A stretch of 64,000 nt of DNA from Streptomyces sp. S465 (GTDB lineage Bacteria > Actinomycetota > Actinomycetes > Streptomycetales > Streptomycetaceae). A program made the translations under genes and the position numbers. Positions 17,087 through 25,780 of the stretch are shown one piece after another (positions within the stretch are counted from its first letter, which is position 1; every line of letters starts with the position of its first letter). The stretch is from positions 5,078,001 to 5,142,000 of the forward strand of contig NZ_CP114036.1 in assembly GCF_026898115.1 (NCBI RefSeq), given 5' to 3'. Under the pieces are notes generated by a model. It searched no databases, was not told the DNA's origin, and saw only the letters and a program-made list of their open reading frames with translations.

Positions 17087-17908
17087 TCAGGGCTGTCCGC
17101 CGCGCTCCAGGGGGATGCGCTCGCCCGCCTCGATCGCGAGCGGCAGTCGGTTCTCGGTGGGCGGCAGGGGGCAGGTCGCGAGGTCGGTGTAGGCGCAGGG
17201 GAGGTTCGTGGCGCGGTTGAAGTCGAGGGTGACCCGGCCGGCGTCGTCGGGGGCGTCGATCTGGAGGGAGCGGTTCGCCGCGTACGTGGTCACGCCGGAG
17301 GTCGCGTCGGTGAAGAGCACCAGGAGGCTGCCGGGGCGCCTGCCGTTGAAGGCGGTGAGCCGGAAGGTCTCGCCGTTCAGTTCGAACTCGACCTGTCCGG
17401 GCGCGTCGTAGACATGCTCCAGTCCCTCCACCGCGGCGCCCACGGTGACCGCGCGCGGCGCGTCGAAGGGGAGGTAGCGGCCGGTGCGGACCCAGCGGGG
17501 GTCGGGGGTGTAGGCGGGGGTGCGGGTGTAGGCGGTGCGCAGCGGATTGCCGGGGTGGCGGGGGCGGATGATGTCGTGGCCGCCGCGCTTGGCGACCTCG
17601 ATCACCGCGTCGCCGTACCTCGGGTACAGGCTGTCCCGCTCGGCGATCACGCCGAAGACGTACCGGCCGCGCACCACCGTGCCGCCGACGGTCAGCTCCT
17701 CGCCCTCGGCCAGCTCGACCACCACGCCGTCCGGGCCGCTGGACCAGGCCCCGGGAGCGTCCTCGAAGCGGGCCGGCTCCGGGCTCAGCCATCGCAGGCT
17801 GGTGATCGCGAGAAAGCCGTGCGGACTGGCGAGCGCCTGCTCGTGGTCGCGGTGCCACCGCTGCCACTCCTCGGCGAAGCTCACCCGGTCGACATCCTGG
17901 ACGGTCAT
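17087..17908 (-). CDS. DUF1684 family protein
   Basis: A 273-residue cytosolic protein from ATG 17908 with GAGGGAG upstream. DUF1684 features are FAEEWQRWHRDHEQALASPHGF near the N-terminus, a central beta-rich part with RGRYVFGVIAERDSLYPRYG, and the family-defining C-terminal part LDFNRATNLPCAYTDLATCP ending in LPPTENRLPLAIEAGE. Function is unknown; the fold is beta-sandwich-like. The upstream extension to 18073 overlaps the tRNA-Glu terminator and is rejected. Confidence 0.85.
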   Translation of the reverse strand: MTVQDVDRVSFAEEWQRWHRDHEQALASPHGFLAITSLRWLSPEPARFEDAPGAWSSGPDGVVVELAEGEELTVGGTVVRGRYVFGVIAERDSLYPRYGDAVIEVAKRGGHDIIRPRHPGNPLRTAYTRTPAYTPDPRWVRTGRYLPFDAPRAVTVGAAVEGLEHVYDAPGQVEFELNGETFRLTAFNGRRPGSLLVLFTDATSGVTTYAANRSLQIDAPDDAGRVTLDFNRATNLPCAYTDLATCPLPPTENRLPLAIEAGERIPLERGGQP

Positions 17909-18062
17909 CTGCGCTCCCTCGTGTGGGGTCTGCGGCGGGTCCGCTGCGTACAACCACGTCGGGGAGGAAGCCATTCCGGGGGCCGGGGGGGCCGGGGGCT
18001 CCGGTGGCTTCTGCGCGGACAAATCCGCGGGTACGGATTGGCGCGTACAGATCCGCGCGTAC

Positions 18063-18102
18063 AAAAAAGTCACCGGCAGGTACGTTCCGACCTGCGGTGA
18101 CT
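18063..18102 (-). terminator. Terminator of tRNA-Glu
   Basis: A 13-bp stem with one bulged base (18068-18081 with 18090-18102) and an 8-base loop, followed on the minus strand by TTTTTT. It lies 8 bases after the encoded CCA. Confidence 0.85.
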
Positions 18103-18110
18103 ACATAAGG

Positions 18111-18186
18111 TGGTGCCCCCAACGGGATTCGAACCCGTGCTACCGCCTTGAAAGGGCGGCGTCCTGGGCCACTAGACGATGAGGGC
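18111..18186 (-). tRNA. tRNA-Glu (TTC), CCA encoded
   Basis: Acceptor GCCCTCA/TGGGGGC, discriminator A, anticodon loop CTTTCAA (TTC) and T loop TTCGAAT. Unlike the other tRNAs in this window, the 3' CCA is in the DNA (18111-18113). Confidence 0.93.
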
Positions 18187-18267
18187 CGATGGCCCACCTG
18201 GGCGCCTCGCGGCGCTTTCGGGGACGCGAGAAGCATATGGGATGCCGGTGAGGTTCGCCAAAACGGT

Positions 18268-19887
18268 TTACGGAGTGGTGGGCGTCGGCGTGGCCCCCGG
18301 CCGGTTCTCGGCCGGCAAATGGCGGCTGACCTCCGCCTTCGCCAGGCCCAAACCGCCCAGATCGATCTCGTCCCACGCCTGGAGCCGTCGGGTGTCCCGG
18401 TCCAGATAGAGGACCGACGCCTGCACCTTGTCCGGTGTGCCGTCGTCCACCGCACGCAGCCCGCTGCCGCCCGTCGACCCCTCCGTCATCAGCCGGGTGC
18501 CGCCCGGCAGCACCTCCGTACGGCGGTGGTGGACATGCCCGGTGAGGGCCAGCGGCACGGTGCCGTCGGTCTCCCGGGCGGCGATCGGGTTGTGGGCGAG
18601 GGCGATGTCGACCGGGGCGCCGGTGGCCTTGCGGGCCCGGATCGCCTCGGCCAGCCGCCGTCCGGCGCGGTGCTCGACCGCGTCGCCGGCGGCCGCGGCG
18701 GACCGGTCGGGGGTGAACTGCGGGTCGCCGATGCCCGCGATCCGCAGCCCGCCGACGGTGATCACCTCGCCGTTGTCCACGACATGCGCCCCCTTGCGCC
18801 GGGCGAGGTAGCGCTGGGTCGACGCCGAGTCGTGGTTGCCGCGTACCCAGACATAGGGGGCGCCGAGGTCGGAGACGGGTTCGAGGAAGCCGTTCTCGGC
18901 GGAGGTGCCGTGATCCATCGTGTCGCCTGTGTCGACGATCACATTGATCTTGTACTGCCGCACCAGCGATTCCACGATGTGCCAGGCGGCCGGATTGAGA
19001 TGGACGTCCGAGATGTGCAGCACCCGCATGGTGGTCGGGTCCGGCTGATACGCGGGGAGCGTCGAGGTCGCCTCGTAGAGCTGGGTGACGTTGGTCACCA
19101 TCCGCGCCAACTCCCGCTGGTAGACGTCGAAGTCGGTCACGATGCTGCGCGCGTTGCCGACCATCGAGGGGGCGCTGGAGAGCAGCCCGGAGTAGCGCGG
19201 CTCCAGTACGGACTTCGGGTTCCAGGTCGCGTATACGGCGCCCCCGGAGGCGATCAGCAGCGTGAGCGCGAGCCCCCCGGCGGCCATCGCCCGGCGCGGG
19301 CGGCGGTAGACGGCCAGGCCCAGCGCGGTGGCGCCGAAGACGACGGCGACGCAGGAGCGGAACGCGAGGTCGAGGGTGCCGTGGGTGACATCGCCGGCGA
19401 CCTCGTCCTGTAGCCCGGAGAGCCGCTCGGGATGGTCGACGAGGGCCTGGGACCGTACGGGGTCGAGCCGGTCCACATCCACGTCGAGGCGGAGCGGGGC
19501 GTGGTGGCTGTTCAGCTCGAGCGCGCCGAGCGGGGCCACGTTGATCTTGGTGCCGCCGGTGAGGGACGGCCGCAGCGCCATCCGGGTGTCCATGGGGCCC
19601 ACGGAGATGTGGACGCTGCCGACCACCAGCAGTCCGATCCAGGCGCCGAGGACGGTCACGGCGGCCAGCCCGGCGGCGCGAACGACGGGGCGAGGGCGCG
19701 CGGTGGGATCGAGCGCCGCGTGGTCGAGCGCCGTCGGATCGAGGGACGGGGTGGATGAGGGGAGGGGCGATGGGCGGCGGAGGAGACGGAAGCGGCGGAG
19801 GGGGCGGAAGCGGCGGAGAGGGACGACGGCCGCGGTACGTGCGCGCTGAGCGGTGGCGCGGAGCAGCCGGAGCGGTTCGCGGGCCAT
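18268..19887 (-). CDS. Membrane-anchored metallophosphoesterase
   Basis: A 539-residue protein from ATG 19887; the start is tentative because only a weak GGGA precedes it. A basic N-terminus is followed by a transmembrane helix (AAGLAAVTVLGAWIGLLVVG), an extracytoplasmic part, and two more helices (CVAVVFGATALGLAVY and LALTLLIASGGAVY). The C-terminal half has the full calcineurin-like metal set: ISDVHLN, DTGDTMDHG, RGNHDS, ALAHNP and TGHVHHR. The substrate is unknown. The gene is divergent from the zincin gene, across a repeat-bearing promoter region. Confidence 0.85.
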   Translation of the reverse strand: MAREPLRLLRATAQRARTAAVVPLRRFRPLRRFRLLRRPSPLPSSTPSLDPTALDHAALDPTARPRPVVRAAGLAAVTVLGAWIGLLVVGSVHISVGPMDTRMALRPSLTGGTKINVAPLGALELNSHHAPLRLDVDVDRLDPVRSQALVDHPERLSGLQDEVAGDVTHGTLDLAFRSCVAVVFGATALGLAVYRRPRRAMAAGGLALTLLIASGGAVYATWNPKSVLEPRYSGLLSSAPSMVGNARSIVTDFDVYQRELARMVTNVTQLYEATSTLPAYQPDPTTMRVLHISDVHLNPAAWHIVESLVRQYKINVIVDTGDTMDHGTSAENGFLEPVSDLGAPYVWVRGNHDSASTQRYLARRKGAHVVDNGEVITVGGLRIAGIGDPQFTPDRSAAAAGDAVEHRAGRRLAEAIRARKATGAPVDIALAHNPIAARETDGTVPLALTGHVHHRRTEVLPGGTRLMTEGSTGGSGLRAVDDGTPDKVQASVLYLDRDTRRLQAWDEIDLGGLGLAKAEVSRHLPAENRPGATPTPTTP

Positions 19888-19906
19888 TGATCCCGTATGC
19901 CCGGCC

Positions 19907-19950
19907 GCGCGAAGGCGTATGCCTGGGCGCGCGAAGGCGTATGCCTGGGC
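19907..19950. repeat. 22-bp tandem repeat, two perfect copies
   Basis: Units at 19907-19928 and 19929-19950 are identical and centred on GGCGTATGCC, which is nearly palindromic. A third partial match, CCGTATGCCCGG, lies at about 19893-19904. They sit in the divergent promoter region of the metallophosphoesterase and zincin genes. Confidence 0.85.
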
Positions 19951-20013
19951 GGTGGCGCGGATACCTTGGCGCGGACCGCGCCTTTCCGGGCCGGGCTGCC
20001 CGACAATGGCCTC

Positions 20014-20364
20014 GTGCTGGAGATGACGCGCGAGGAGTTCGAGGAACTGGTCGCCGAGGCGCTGGACCGGATCCCGCCGGAGCTGACACGGCTCATGGAC
20101 AACGTGGCCGTGTTCGTGGAGGACGAGCCACCGGCGGACGACCCCGAGTTGCTCGGGCTCTACGAGGGGACGCCGCTCACCGACCGGGGTGAGTGGTACG
20201 CGGGCGTCCTGCCGGACCGGATCACGGTCTACCGGGGGCCGACGCTGCGGATGAGCGAGACGCGGGAGGACGTCGTCCAGGAGACCGAGGTGACCGTGGT
20301 CCATGAGATCGCACACCACTTCGGGATCGACGACGCCCGGCTGCACGCGCTGGGCTACGGCTGA
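20014..20364 (+). CDS. Metallopeptidase family protein (minimal zincin)
   Basis: A 116-residue protein from GTG 20014 (MLEMTREEFEELVAEAL). It carries VVHEIAHHFGIDD, the HExxHxxGxxD zinc site of the short zincin family found across actinobacteria. It has no signal peptide, so it is cytosolic. The substrate is unknown. There is no ribosome-binding site; GACAAT lies 6 bases before the GTG, which suggests a leaderless transcript. The last codons and stop overlap the first unit of the 16-bp repeat array that follows. Confidence 0.85.
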   Translation: MLEMTREEFEELVAEALDRIPPELTRLMDNVAVFVEDEPPADDPELLGLYEGTPLTDRGEWYAGVLPDRITVYRGPTLRMSETREDVVQETEVTVVHEIAHHFGIDDARLHALGYG

Positions 20365-20657
20365 CCTTGGGCACGACTGGCGTTGGGCACGGCTGGCCCC
20401 CACCCCGGGCTACGACTGGCCCGGCGCCTGGCTGTTACCGGCCACGGCTGATCTCGGTGACGGCTGATCCCGGGCATGGCTGTTTCCGGTGCCGGCTGAT
20501 CCCGTTTTCGGCTATTCCCGGTGACGGCGGCTGCTCTCGGGCACGGCCGATCCCGGGCATGGCGGTCCCCGGGCACGGCCGATCCCGGGCATGGCGGTCC
20601 CCGGGCGCGGCCGATCCCGGTGACGGCTGATCCCGGGCACGGCTGACCCGGGCTACG
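20361..20657. repeat. Degenerate 16-bp tandem repeat array
   Basis: About 18 units with consensus CTGATCCCGGGCAYGG run from the stop codon of the zincin gene to near 20657. Later units are better conserved than the first ones, and some alternate CCGATCCC and CGGTCCCC. The period is not a multiple of three, so it does not encode a repeat protein. No other gene is visible up to the lipoprotein gene. Confidence 0.8.
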
Positions 20658-20810
20658 CCCGCCGCCGGACATCGGCAGGGTCCGGGCTACGGCCGACGCC
20701 GGACGTGCGGTCTACGGGACGGGCCGGGTCCGTACCGTATGCGTGTCCTGGGCGGGGCGGGGCCAGTTGGGCAGGGCGTCACATCACTGCCGCCTGGAGG
20801 TGTCCCGCGC

Positions 20811-21395
20811 ATGCCCGGATTCCCCGCTCCTCGCACCGCCCGTTCCCCTCGGACCTCCCGGCACGCGCCCCGTGCCGCGACGCGCGGGGCGGCGCTCGCG
20901 GCGCTCGTGGCCGCGGCGATGGCGCTGGGCGGCTGCATGAGCATCTCCGACGATCCCGAGCGGCCGGACAAGCACCGCGGCTCCCACCAGAAGGGCGAGG
21001 CGGCGGACACGGGCGGCGCCGTGGTGCGGTCGGACAGCAGGGGGCATGCGGATGCAGGCTCCGATCAGGATGACAAGGGCGGGAAGGACGGGAAGGGGGA
21101 GAAGGGGAAGAAGGAGGGGGAAAAGGGCGAGCATCGGAAGGACGGCGAGGACCGGTCGGCCTCGGCCTCCGCCACCGACCCGGAGGCCGCCCCTTCGGCC
21201 CCGTCCGGCCGGGCCGGGGCCCCGCACCACCGCCCGGCCCCCTCGGCGCCACCGCAGCCGGGCGGCGCCGACCCGTCCGATGCGGCCTCCGCGCCCCGGC
21301 CGTCGAGCCCGCCGCCGAGCGCACCGGACCCGAAGCCGACCGACGCCGAGCCCGCGACCCCGCCCGCTTCTCCGTCCGATCAGCCGGCGGGCTAG
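20811..21395 (+). CDS. Disordered secreted lipoprotein
   Basis: A 194-residue protein from ATG 20811, with GGAGG 10 bases upstream. An Arg-rich n-region and hydrophobic stretch LAALVAAAMALGGC end in a lipobox with Cys at about residue 43. The rest is low complexity: a Lys/Gly/Glu tract (DKGGKDGKGEKGKKEGEKGE) and a Pro/Ala/Ser-rich tail. It is probably a lipid-anchored, wall-spanning linker protein. There is no catalytic domain and no function can be named. Confidence 0.7.
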   Translation: MPGFPAPRTARSPRTSRHAPRAATRGAALAALVAAAMALGGCMSISDDPERPDKHRGSHQKGEAADTGGAVVRSDSRGHADAGSDQDDKGGKDGKGEKGKKEGEKGEHRKDGEDRSASASATDPEAAPSAPSGRAGAPHHRPAPSAPPQPGGADPSDAASAPRPSSPPPSAPDPKPTDAEPATPPASPSDQPAG

Positions 21396-21398
21396 GCC

Positions 21399-21468
21399 AG
21401 GGGACGCAGCACAGGGGACGCAGCACAGGGGACGCGGCACGGGGGACGCGGCGCAGGAGACACGGCGC
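21399..21468. repeat. 14-bp tandem repeat, five copies
   Basis: Unit AGGGGACGCAGCAC occurs twice exactly and then three times with one to four changes, beginning 3 bases after the lipoprotein stop codon. It lies in the long leader region of the DEAD-box gene. Confidence 0.8.
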
Positions 21469-21667
21469 GAACGGAGCGCATTTGCTCTTGAGGGGGGAAG
21501 GTGCGTATGGTGGTAGATCGTTTGATCCCATTTGCCCGGCGCCTTGGAGAAGTGCGCCGTGAGGCGCGTTCCTTGCTATCCCGTGGCTGACCGCATCGAG
21601 GCGGTTGTTTGCGACATCACACGGAGTTTGGGCGCGTGCCGAGACTCCGGAAGGTTTCGCATTTCGC

Positions 21668-24100
21668 ATGTCCGTTTCCACTGACCACGCCGTCATGCCC
21701 GCCCTCGACGAGCCGACTGAGGCGACCGCGTCGACTGAGCTGACCGCGTCGGCCGCGGCGGCCGAGCAGGCCGTACCGACTGAGCAGGCCGTACCGAGCG
21801 AGCCGACCGCGTCGGCCGAGCAGGCCGACCAGACGCCGTCGTCCGAGCACACCGCTCACGCCGAGCCGTCCGAGCACGCCGCCACGGAAGCCCCCGAGAC
21901 CCCTAAGGCGCCCGACATCACTTTCGCCGACCTCGGCCTTTCCGAACAGATCGTCCGCAAGCTCGCGCAGAACGGCGTCACCACGCCCTTCCCGATCCAG
22001 GCCGCGACCATCCCCGACGCCCTCGCCGGACGCGACATTCTCGGCCGCGGCCGCACCGGCTCCGGCAAGACCCTCTCGTTCGGCCTTCCGCTGCTGACCA
22101 CGCTGGCCGGCGGCCACACCGAGAAGAAGCGCCCCCGCGGTCTGATCCTCACCCCGACCCGTGAACTCGCGATGCAGGTGAGCGACGCGCTTCAGCCTTA
22201 CGGCGATGTGCTCGGCCTCAAGCTGAAGGTCGTCTGCGGCGGCACCTCGATGGGCAATCAGATCTACGCCCTGGAGCGCGGTGTCGACATCCTCGTCGCC
22301 ACTCCGGGCCGGCTGCGCGACATCATCGAGCGCGGTGCCGCGTCCCTCGACAAGGTGCAGATCGCGGTCCTCGACGAGGCCGACCAGATGGCCGACATGG
22401 GCTTCCTGCCCGAGGTCACCGAGATCCTCGACCTGGTGCCGCAGGGCGGGCAGCGGCTGCTGTTCTCCGCGACGCTGGAGAACGAGATCGACACCCTGGT
22501 CAAGCGCTACCTGGTCGACCCGGTCACCCACGAGGTGGACCCGTCCGCGGGCGCCGTCTCGACCATGACCCACCATGTGCTCGTCGTGAAGCCGAAGGAC
22601 AAGGCGCCGGTCACCGCCGCCATCGCGGCGCGCAAGGGCCGCACCATCATCTTCGTGCGGACCCAGCTGGGCGCCGACCGCGTCGCCGAGCAGCTGCGTG
22701 ACGCGGGTGTACGCGCCGACGCGCTGCACGGCGGCATGACGCAGGGCGCCCGCACCCGCACCCTGGCCGACTTCAAGGACGGGTACGTCAATGTGCTCGT
22801 CGCCACGGACGTCGCCGCGCGCGGTATCCACGTCGACGGCATCGACCTGGTGCTGAACGTGGACCCGGCCGGCGACCACAAGGACTATCTGCACCGCTCC
22901 GGCCGTACGGCGCGGGCGGGCCAGAGCGGCACCGTCGTCTCGCTGGCCCTGCCGCACCAGCGCCGCCAGATCTTCCGGCTGATGGAGGACGCGGGCGTCG
23001 ACGCCTCCCGCCACATCGTGGGCGGCGCCGGAGCCTTCGACGAGGACGTGGCCCGGATCACCGGTGCGCGTTCGCTCACCGAGGTGCAGGCGGAGGCGGC
23101 CTCGAACGCCGCCAAGCAGGCCGAGCGCGAGGCGCAGGACCTCACCCGGGAGCTGGAGCGGGTGCAGCGGCGTGCGGTCGAGCTCCGCGAGGAGGCCGAC
23201 CGGCTGGCCGCGCGGGCGGCCCGCGAACGCGGCGAGACCGTCGTTCCGGCGGAGTCGGCGGAGTCGGCGGAGTCGGCGGCCGAGGCCGGGGCGGCGGTGG
23301 CCGAGGCCACGGTGACGCTGCCGGCGCAGCGTACGGCGGAGCCCGTGACCGTGCCCGCCGCCCAGGCGGCGGCCGCCGAGGGCACGGGCACCGCCGAGGC
23401 GCCGCGCCGCTCCTCGTACGACCGGGACCGGCGCGATGACCGCCGCGATGACCGTCGGGACGATCGCCGTGATGACCGTGGTGGCCGTTCCTTCGACCGC
23501 CGGGACAACGACCGTGGCTTCGGCCGGGACCGCCGTGATGACCGTCGGGACGACCGCGGCTTCGGCCGGGATCGTCGGGACGACCGCCGTGATGACCGTG
23601 GTGGCCGCTCGTTCGACCGCCGGGACAACGACCGTGGCTTCAACCGGGACCGGCGCGATGACCGCCGCGACGACCGTCGGGACGATCGCCGTGATGACCG
23701 TGGTGGCCGTTCCTTCGACCGTCGCGACAACGACCGTGGCTTCGGCCGGGACCGCCGTGACGATCGCTCGTTCGGCCGCGACCGCCGGGATGACCGCGGT
23801 GGCTTCGGCCGCCGTGACGACCGTGGCGGCCGCCCGTACGAGCGCCGTGATGACCGTGGTGGCCGTTCCTTCGACCGCCGGGACAACGACCGTGGCGGCC
23901 GTCCCTTCGAGCGCCGCGACCACAACCACCGTGGCGGGGACCGTCCGTTCAACCGGGACCGCCGCGACGACCGCCCGGCCCGCCGTGACGACCACCGGGG
24001 CGGCGGCACCGGCGGCCGTTCCTACGAGCGCTCCCACGGTTCGCACGACCGGTCCTTCGACCGCCGTGCCGACAAGCCGCGCTGGAAGCGCAACGGCTGA
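21668..24100 (+). CDS. DEAD-box RNA helicase with RDD-rich C-terminal tail
   Basis: An 810-residue protein from ATG 21668. An Ala/Glu/Thr-rich N-terminal extension (about 1-80) precedes the RecA-like core: PFPIQAATIP (Q motif), GRTGSGKT (about 128), PTRELA, VLDEADQM (about 236), FSATL and HRSGRTARAG. From about residue 585 the tail is a run of RRDDRRDD and RGGRSFDRRDNDRGF(G) modules for more than 200 residues, an RGG-like RNA-binding, probably disordered region. RhlE/CsdA-type helicases act in ribosome assembly and cold adaptation. A 270-base gap and long leader precede it. The large minus-strand frame is a shadow of the repeats. Confidence 0.92.
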   Translation: MSVSTDHAVMPALDEPTEATASTELTASAAAAEQAVPTEQAVPSEPTASAEQADQTPSSEHTAHAEPSEHAATEAPETPKAPDITFADLGLSEQIVRKLAQNGVTTPFPIQAATIPDALAGRDILGRGRTGSGKTLSFGLPLLTTLAGGHTEKKRPRGLILTPTRELAMQVSDALQPYGDVLGLKLKVVCGGTSMGNQIYALERGVDILVATPGRLRDIIERGAASLDKVQIAVLDEADQMADMGFLPEVTEILDLVPQGGQRLLFSATLENEIDTLVKRYLVDPVTHEVDPSAGAVSTMTHHVLVVKPKDKAPVTAAIAARKGRTIIFVRTQLGADRVAEQLRDAGVRADALHGGMTQGARTRTLADFKDGYVNVLVATDVAARGIHVDGIDLVLNVDPAGDHKDYLHRSGRTARAGQSGTVVSLALPHQRRQIFRLMEDAGVDASRHIVGGAGAFDEDVARITGARSLTEVQAEAASNAAKQAEREAQDLTRELERVQRRAVELREEADRLAARAARERGETVVPAESAESAESAAEAGAAVAEATVTLPAQRTAEPVTVPAAQAAAAEGTGTAEAPRRSSYDRDRRDDRRDDRRDDRRDDRGGRSFDRRDNDRGFGRDRRDDRRDDRGFGRDRRDDRRDDRGGRSFDRRDNDRGFNRDRRDDRRDDRRDDRRDDRGGRSFDRRDNDRGFGRDRRDDRSFGRDRRDDRGGFGRRDDRGGRPYERRDDRGGRSFDRRDNDRGGRPFERRDHNHRGGDRPFNRDRRDDRPARRDDHRGGGTGGRSYERSHGSHDRSFDRRADKPRWKRNG

Positions 24101-24199
24101 TCGGTCCGACCGGAGATCCTGACCGGAGAACCTGGTCGGAGAGCCGATCGGGGAGCCTGGTCCAGGCGTCTGACCGGCGTCCGGCCGAGGCGTCAAGAG

Positions 24200-24232
24200 G
24201 GCCGTGCAACACCGTGCTGTTGCACGGCCTTT
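24200..24232 (+). terminator. Terminator of the DEAD-box gene
   Basis: A 12-bp perfect stem (24200-24211 with 24218-24229) with a 6-base loop, followed by TTT. Confidence 0.85.
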
Positions 24233-24292
24233 CGCTCCCGGAGGGTATTGGCTCGGGTGTTGGCCCCTGGCCGAGCTATGCTGCGGGGGTGC

Positions 24293-24365
24293 GGGTCATT
24301 AGCTCAATTGGCAGAGCAGTGGACTTTTAATCCATTGGTTCAGGGTTCGAGCCCCTGATGACCCA
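24293..24365 (+). tRNA. tRNA-Lys (TTT)
   Basis: Acceptor GGGTCAT/ATGACCC, D arm TAGCTCAATTGGCAGAGCA, anticodon loop CTTTTAA (TTT), T loop TTCGAGC, discriminator A. CCA is not encoded. Confidence 0.95.
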
Positions 24366-24373
24366 CCTCGGAG

Positions 24374-24404
24374 ACCGCAGGCACCATCGGTGACCTGCGG
24401 TTTC
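24374..24404 (+). terminator. Terminator of tRNA-Lys
   Basis: An 8-bp stem (ACCGCAGG/CCTGCGGT) with a 12-base loop, followed by TTTCC, 8 bases after the tRNA. Confidence 0.7.
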
Positions 24405-24596
24405 CTCGTTCCTGAGGGTCCGCTGCCCGCTGTCCGCCGCCCGCTGCCCGTCGTCCGGGCCCCGGAGCCGGGCGGGGCGTCCCGCCTCGTACGCAAGATC
24501 GAGTCTCACTCGACCGGCGCTTGAGCGGGTGCCGATCGCTGCTCGACCGCAGAGCCTGAACCTGCTGCTGCTCAGGAACGCGTAAGGAGACGGCTC

Positions 24597-25691
24597 GTGC
24601 GACTCGTGACAACGATCCGGGGGTTGATCCCCATCATGGCGCTGGCGGTATCGGCATGGGCGGTTTCCGCTCCGGCCTCCGCCGAGGGGAAGGGCGGCGG
24701 GGGAGGGGACGGCGAGCAGGCGGTCCCGGTGCCCTGCGGGGACGCGGCGGCGCTGGTCGCCGCGGTCAGCGAGGCCAACAGCTCGGCCTCGGGCGGGGGC
24801 GTCGTCCTGGCCACGGGCTGTGTGTACACCCTGGGTTCGGCGGCGTACACCGGTCCCAACGGCCCCGACGGACTGCCGCTCATCACCCGCGACGTAAGCA
24901 TCACCGGCATCCAAGCGACCATCAGACGCAGCGCGTCCGCCGCAGACTTCCGGATCGCGGAGGTCGCGCCCGGTGGAAGCCTTACGGTCAACGGCGTGAC
25001 CCTTTCGGGCGGCCGCGCGACCTCGGGGGCGGGCACCGACGGCGGTGGCGTCCTCGACCGGGGCACGCTGCGGCTGGCCCAGTCCACGGTCACGGGCAAC
25101 ACCGCCAGCAACGTCGGCGGTGGTATCGAGGTCGCCTCGGGCGGCTCGGCGGTGCTTTCGGGCACGGATGTGACGCATAACTCCGCTGGGAACGGTGGCG
25201 GTATTCACGTCAATACCTCGGCCACTCTCAGTGTCTCGGGCGGCACCATTTCCGACAATATCGCGGACAGCTCGGGCGGCGGCCTCGAAAACTATGGAAC
25301 AACGCTGCTGAGCGCCGTCACGGTGCAGCGCAACAGAACGACGAACTTCGAGGGCGGAGGTATTGTCACCTCGATCGGAGATCTCACGATCAACGGCAGC
25401 CGGGTGCTCGAGAACACCGCCGGCAGTTTCGGTGGCGGTATCGCCAATATGGGCAGCGCGCTGCGGGTGCTGTCCACCACAGTGTCCCAGAACGTCGCCA
25501 CGCTGAACGGCGGCGGTGTCTTCCAGCACGCGGGCACCACACAAATGATCAGCGACGCCGTCACCGGTAATACGGCCAATGGCGGTCAGGGTGGCGGGAT
25601 CTTCACCGACGGCGGCACGATCTCGCTCACCGCGACCACGGTCTCGGGGAACAACCCGAACCAGTGCGTACCGGCCCTCGCGGGGTGCTGA
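24597..25691 (+). CDS. Secreted right-handed parallel beta-helix protein
   Basis: A 364-residue protein from GTG 24597 with AAGGAGA upstream. The signal peptide MRLVTTIRGLIPIMALAVSA continues to an APASA cleavage region. The mature part repeats turns of about 25 residues with GGG at each corner (STVTGNTASNVGGGIEV, DVTHNSAGNGGGIHV, GTISDNIADSSGGGLEN and so on), the pectate-lyase-like/polymorphic outer protein type of beta-helix. A cysteine pair near the N-terminus (PCG, TGC) and another at the end (CVPALAGC) may cap the helix. It could be a cell-surface adhesin or polysaccharide-acting protein; catalytic residues are not evident. Confidence 0.8.
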   Translation: MRLVTTIRGLIPIMALAVSAWAVSAPASAEGKGGGGGDGEQAVPVPCGDAAALVAAVSEANSSASGGGVVLATGCVYTLGSAAYTGPNGPDGLPLITRDVSITGIQATIRRSASAADFRIAEVAPGGSLTVNGVTLSGGRATSGAGTDGGGVLDRGTLRLAQSTVTGNTASNVGGGIEVASGGSAVLSGTDVTHNSAGNGGGIHVNTSATLSVSGGTISDNIADSSGGGLENYGTTLLSAVTVQRNRTTNFEGGGIVTSIGDLTINGSRVLENTAGSFGGGIANMGSALRVLSTTVSQNVATLNGGGVFQHAGTTQMISDAVTGNTANGGQGGGIFTDGGTISLTATTVSGNNPNQCVPALAGC

Positions 25692-25720
25692 GAAAAGAAG
25701 CGTGACGACCGCTGAACGCC

Positions 25721-25757
25721 GCGGCGCCCCCGGAAGTCCTGCTTCCAGGGGCGCCGC
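25721..25757. terminator. Bidirectional terminator between the beta-helix and histidine-rich protein genes
   Basis: A 16-position stem (one C-A mismatch) with a 5-base loop between convergent genes. Confidence 0.8.
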
Positions 25758-25780
25758 CTGCCTGACCGCGTGCTCGACCG

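Noticed and set aside
21617..24196. An 859-codon open frame on the minus strand
   Set aside because: Antisense to the DEAD-box gene; its Val/Thr/Ala repeats mirror the RDD repeats.
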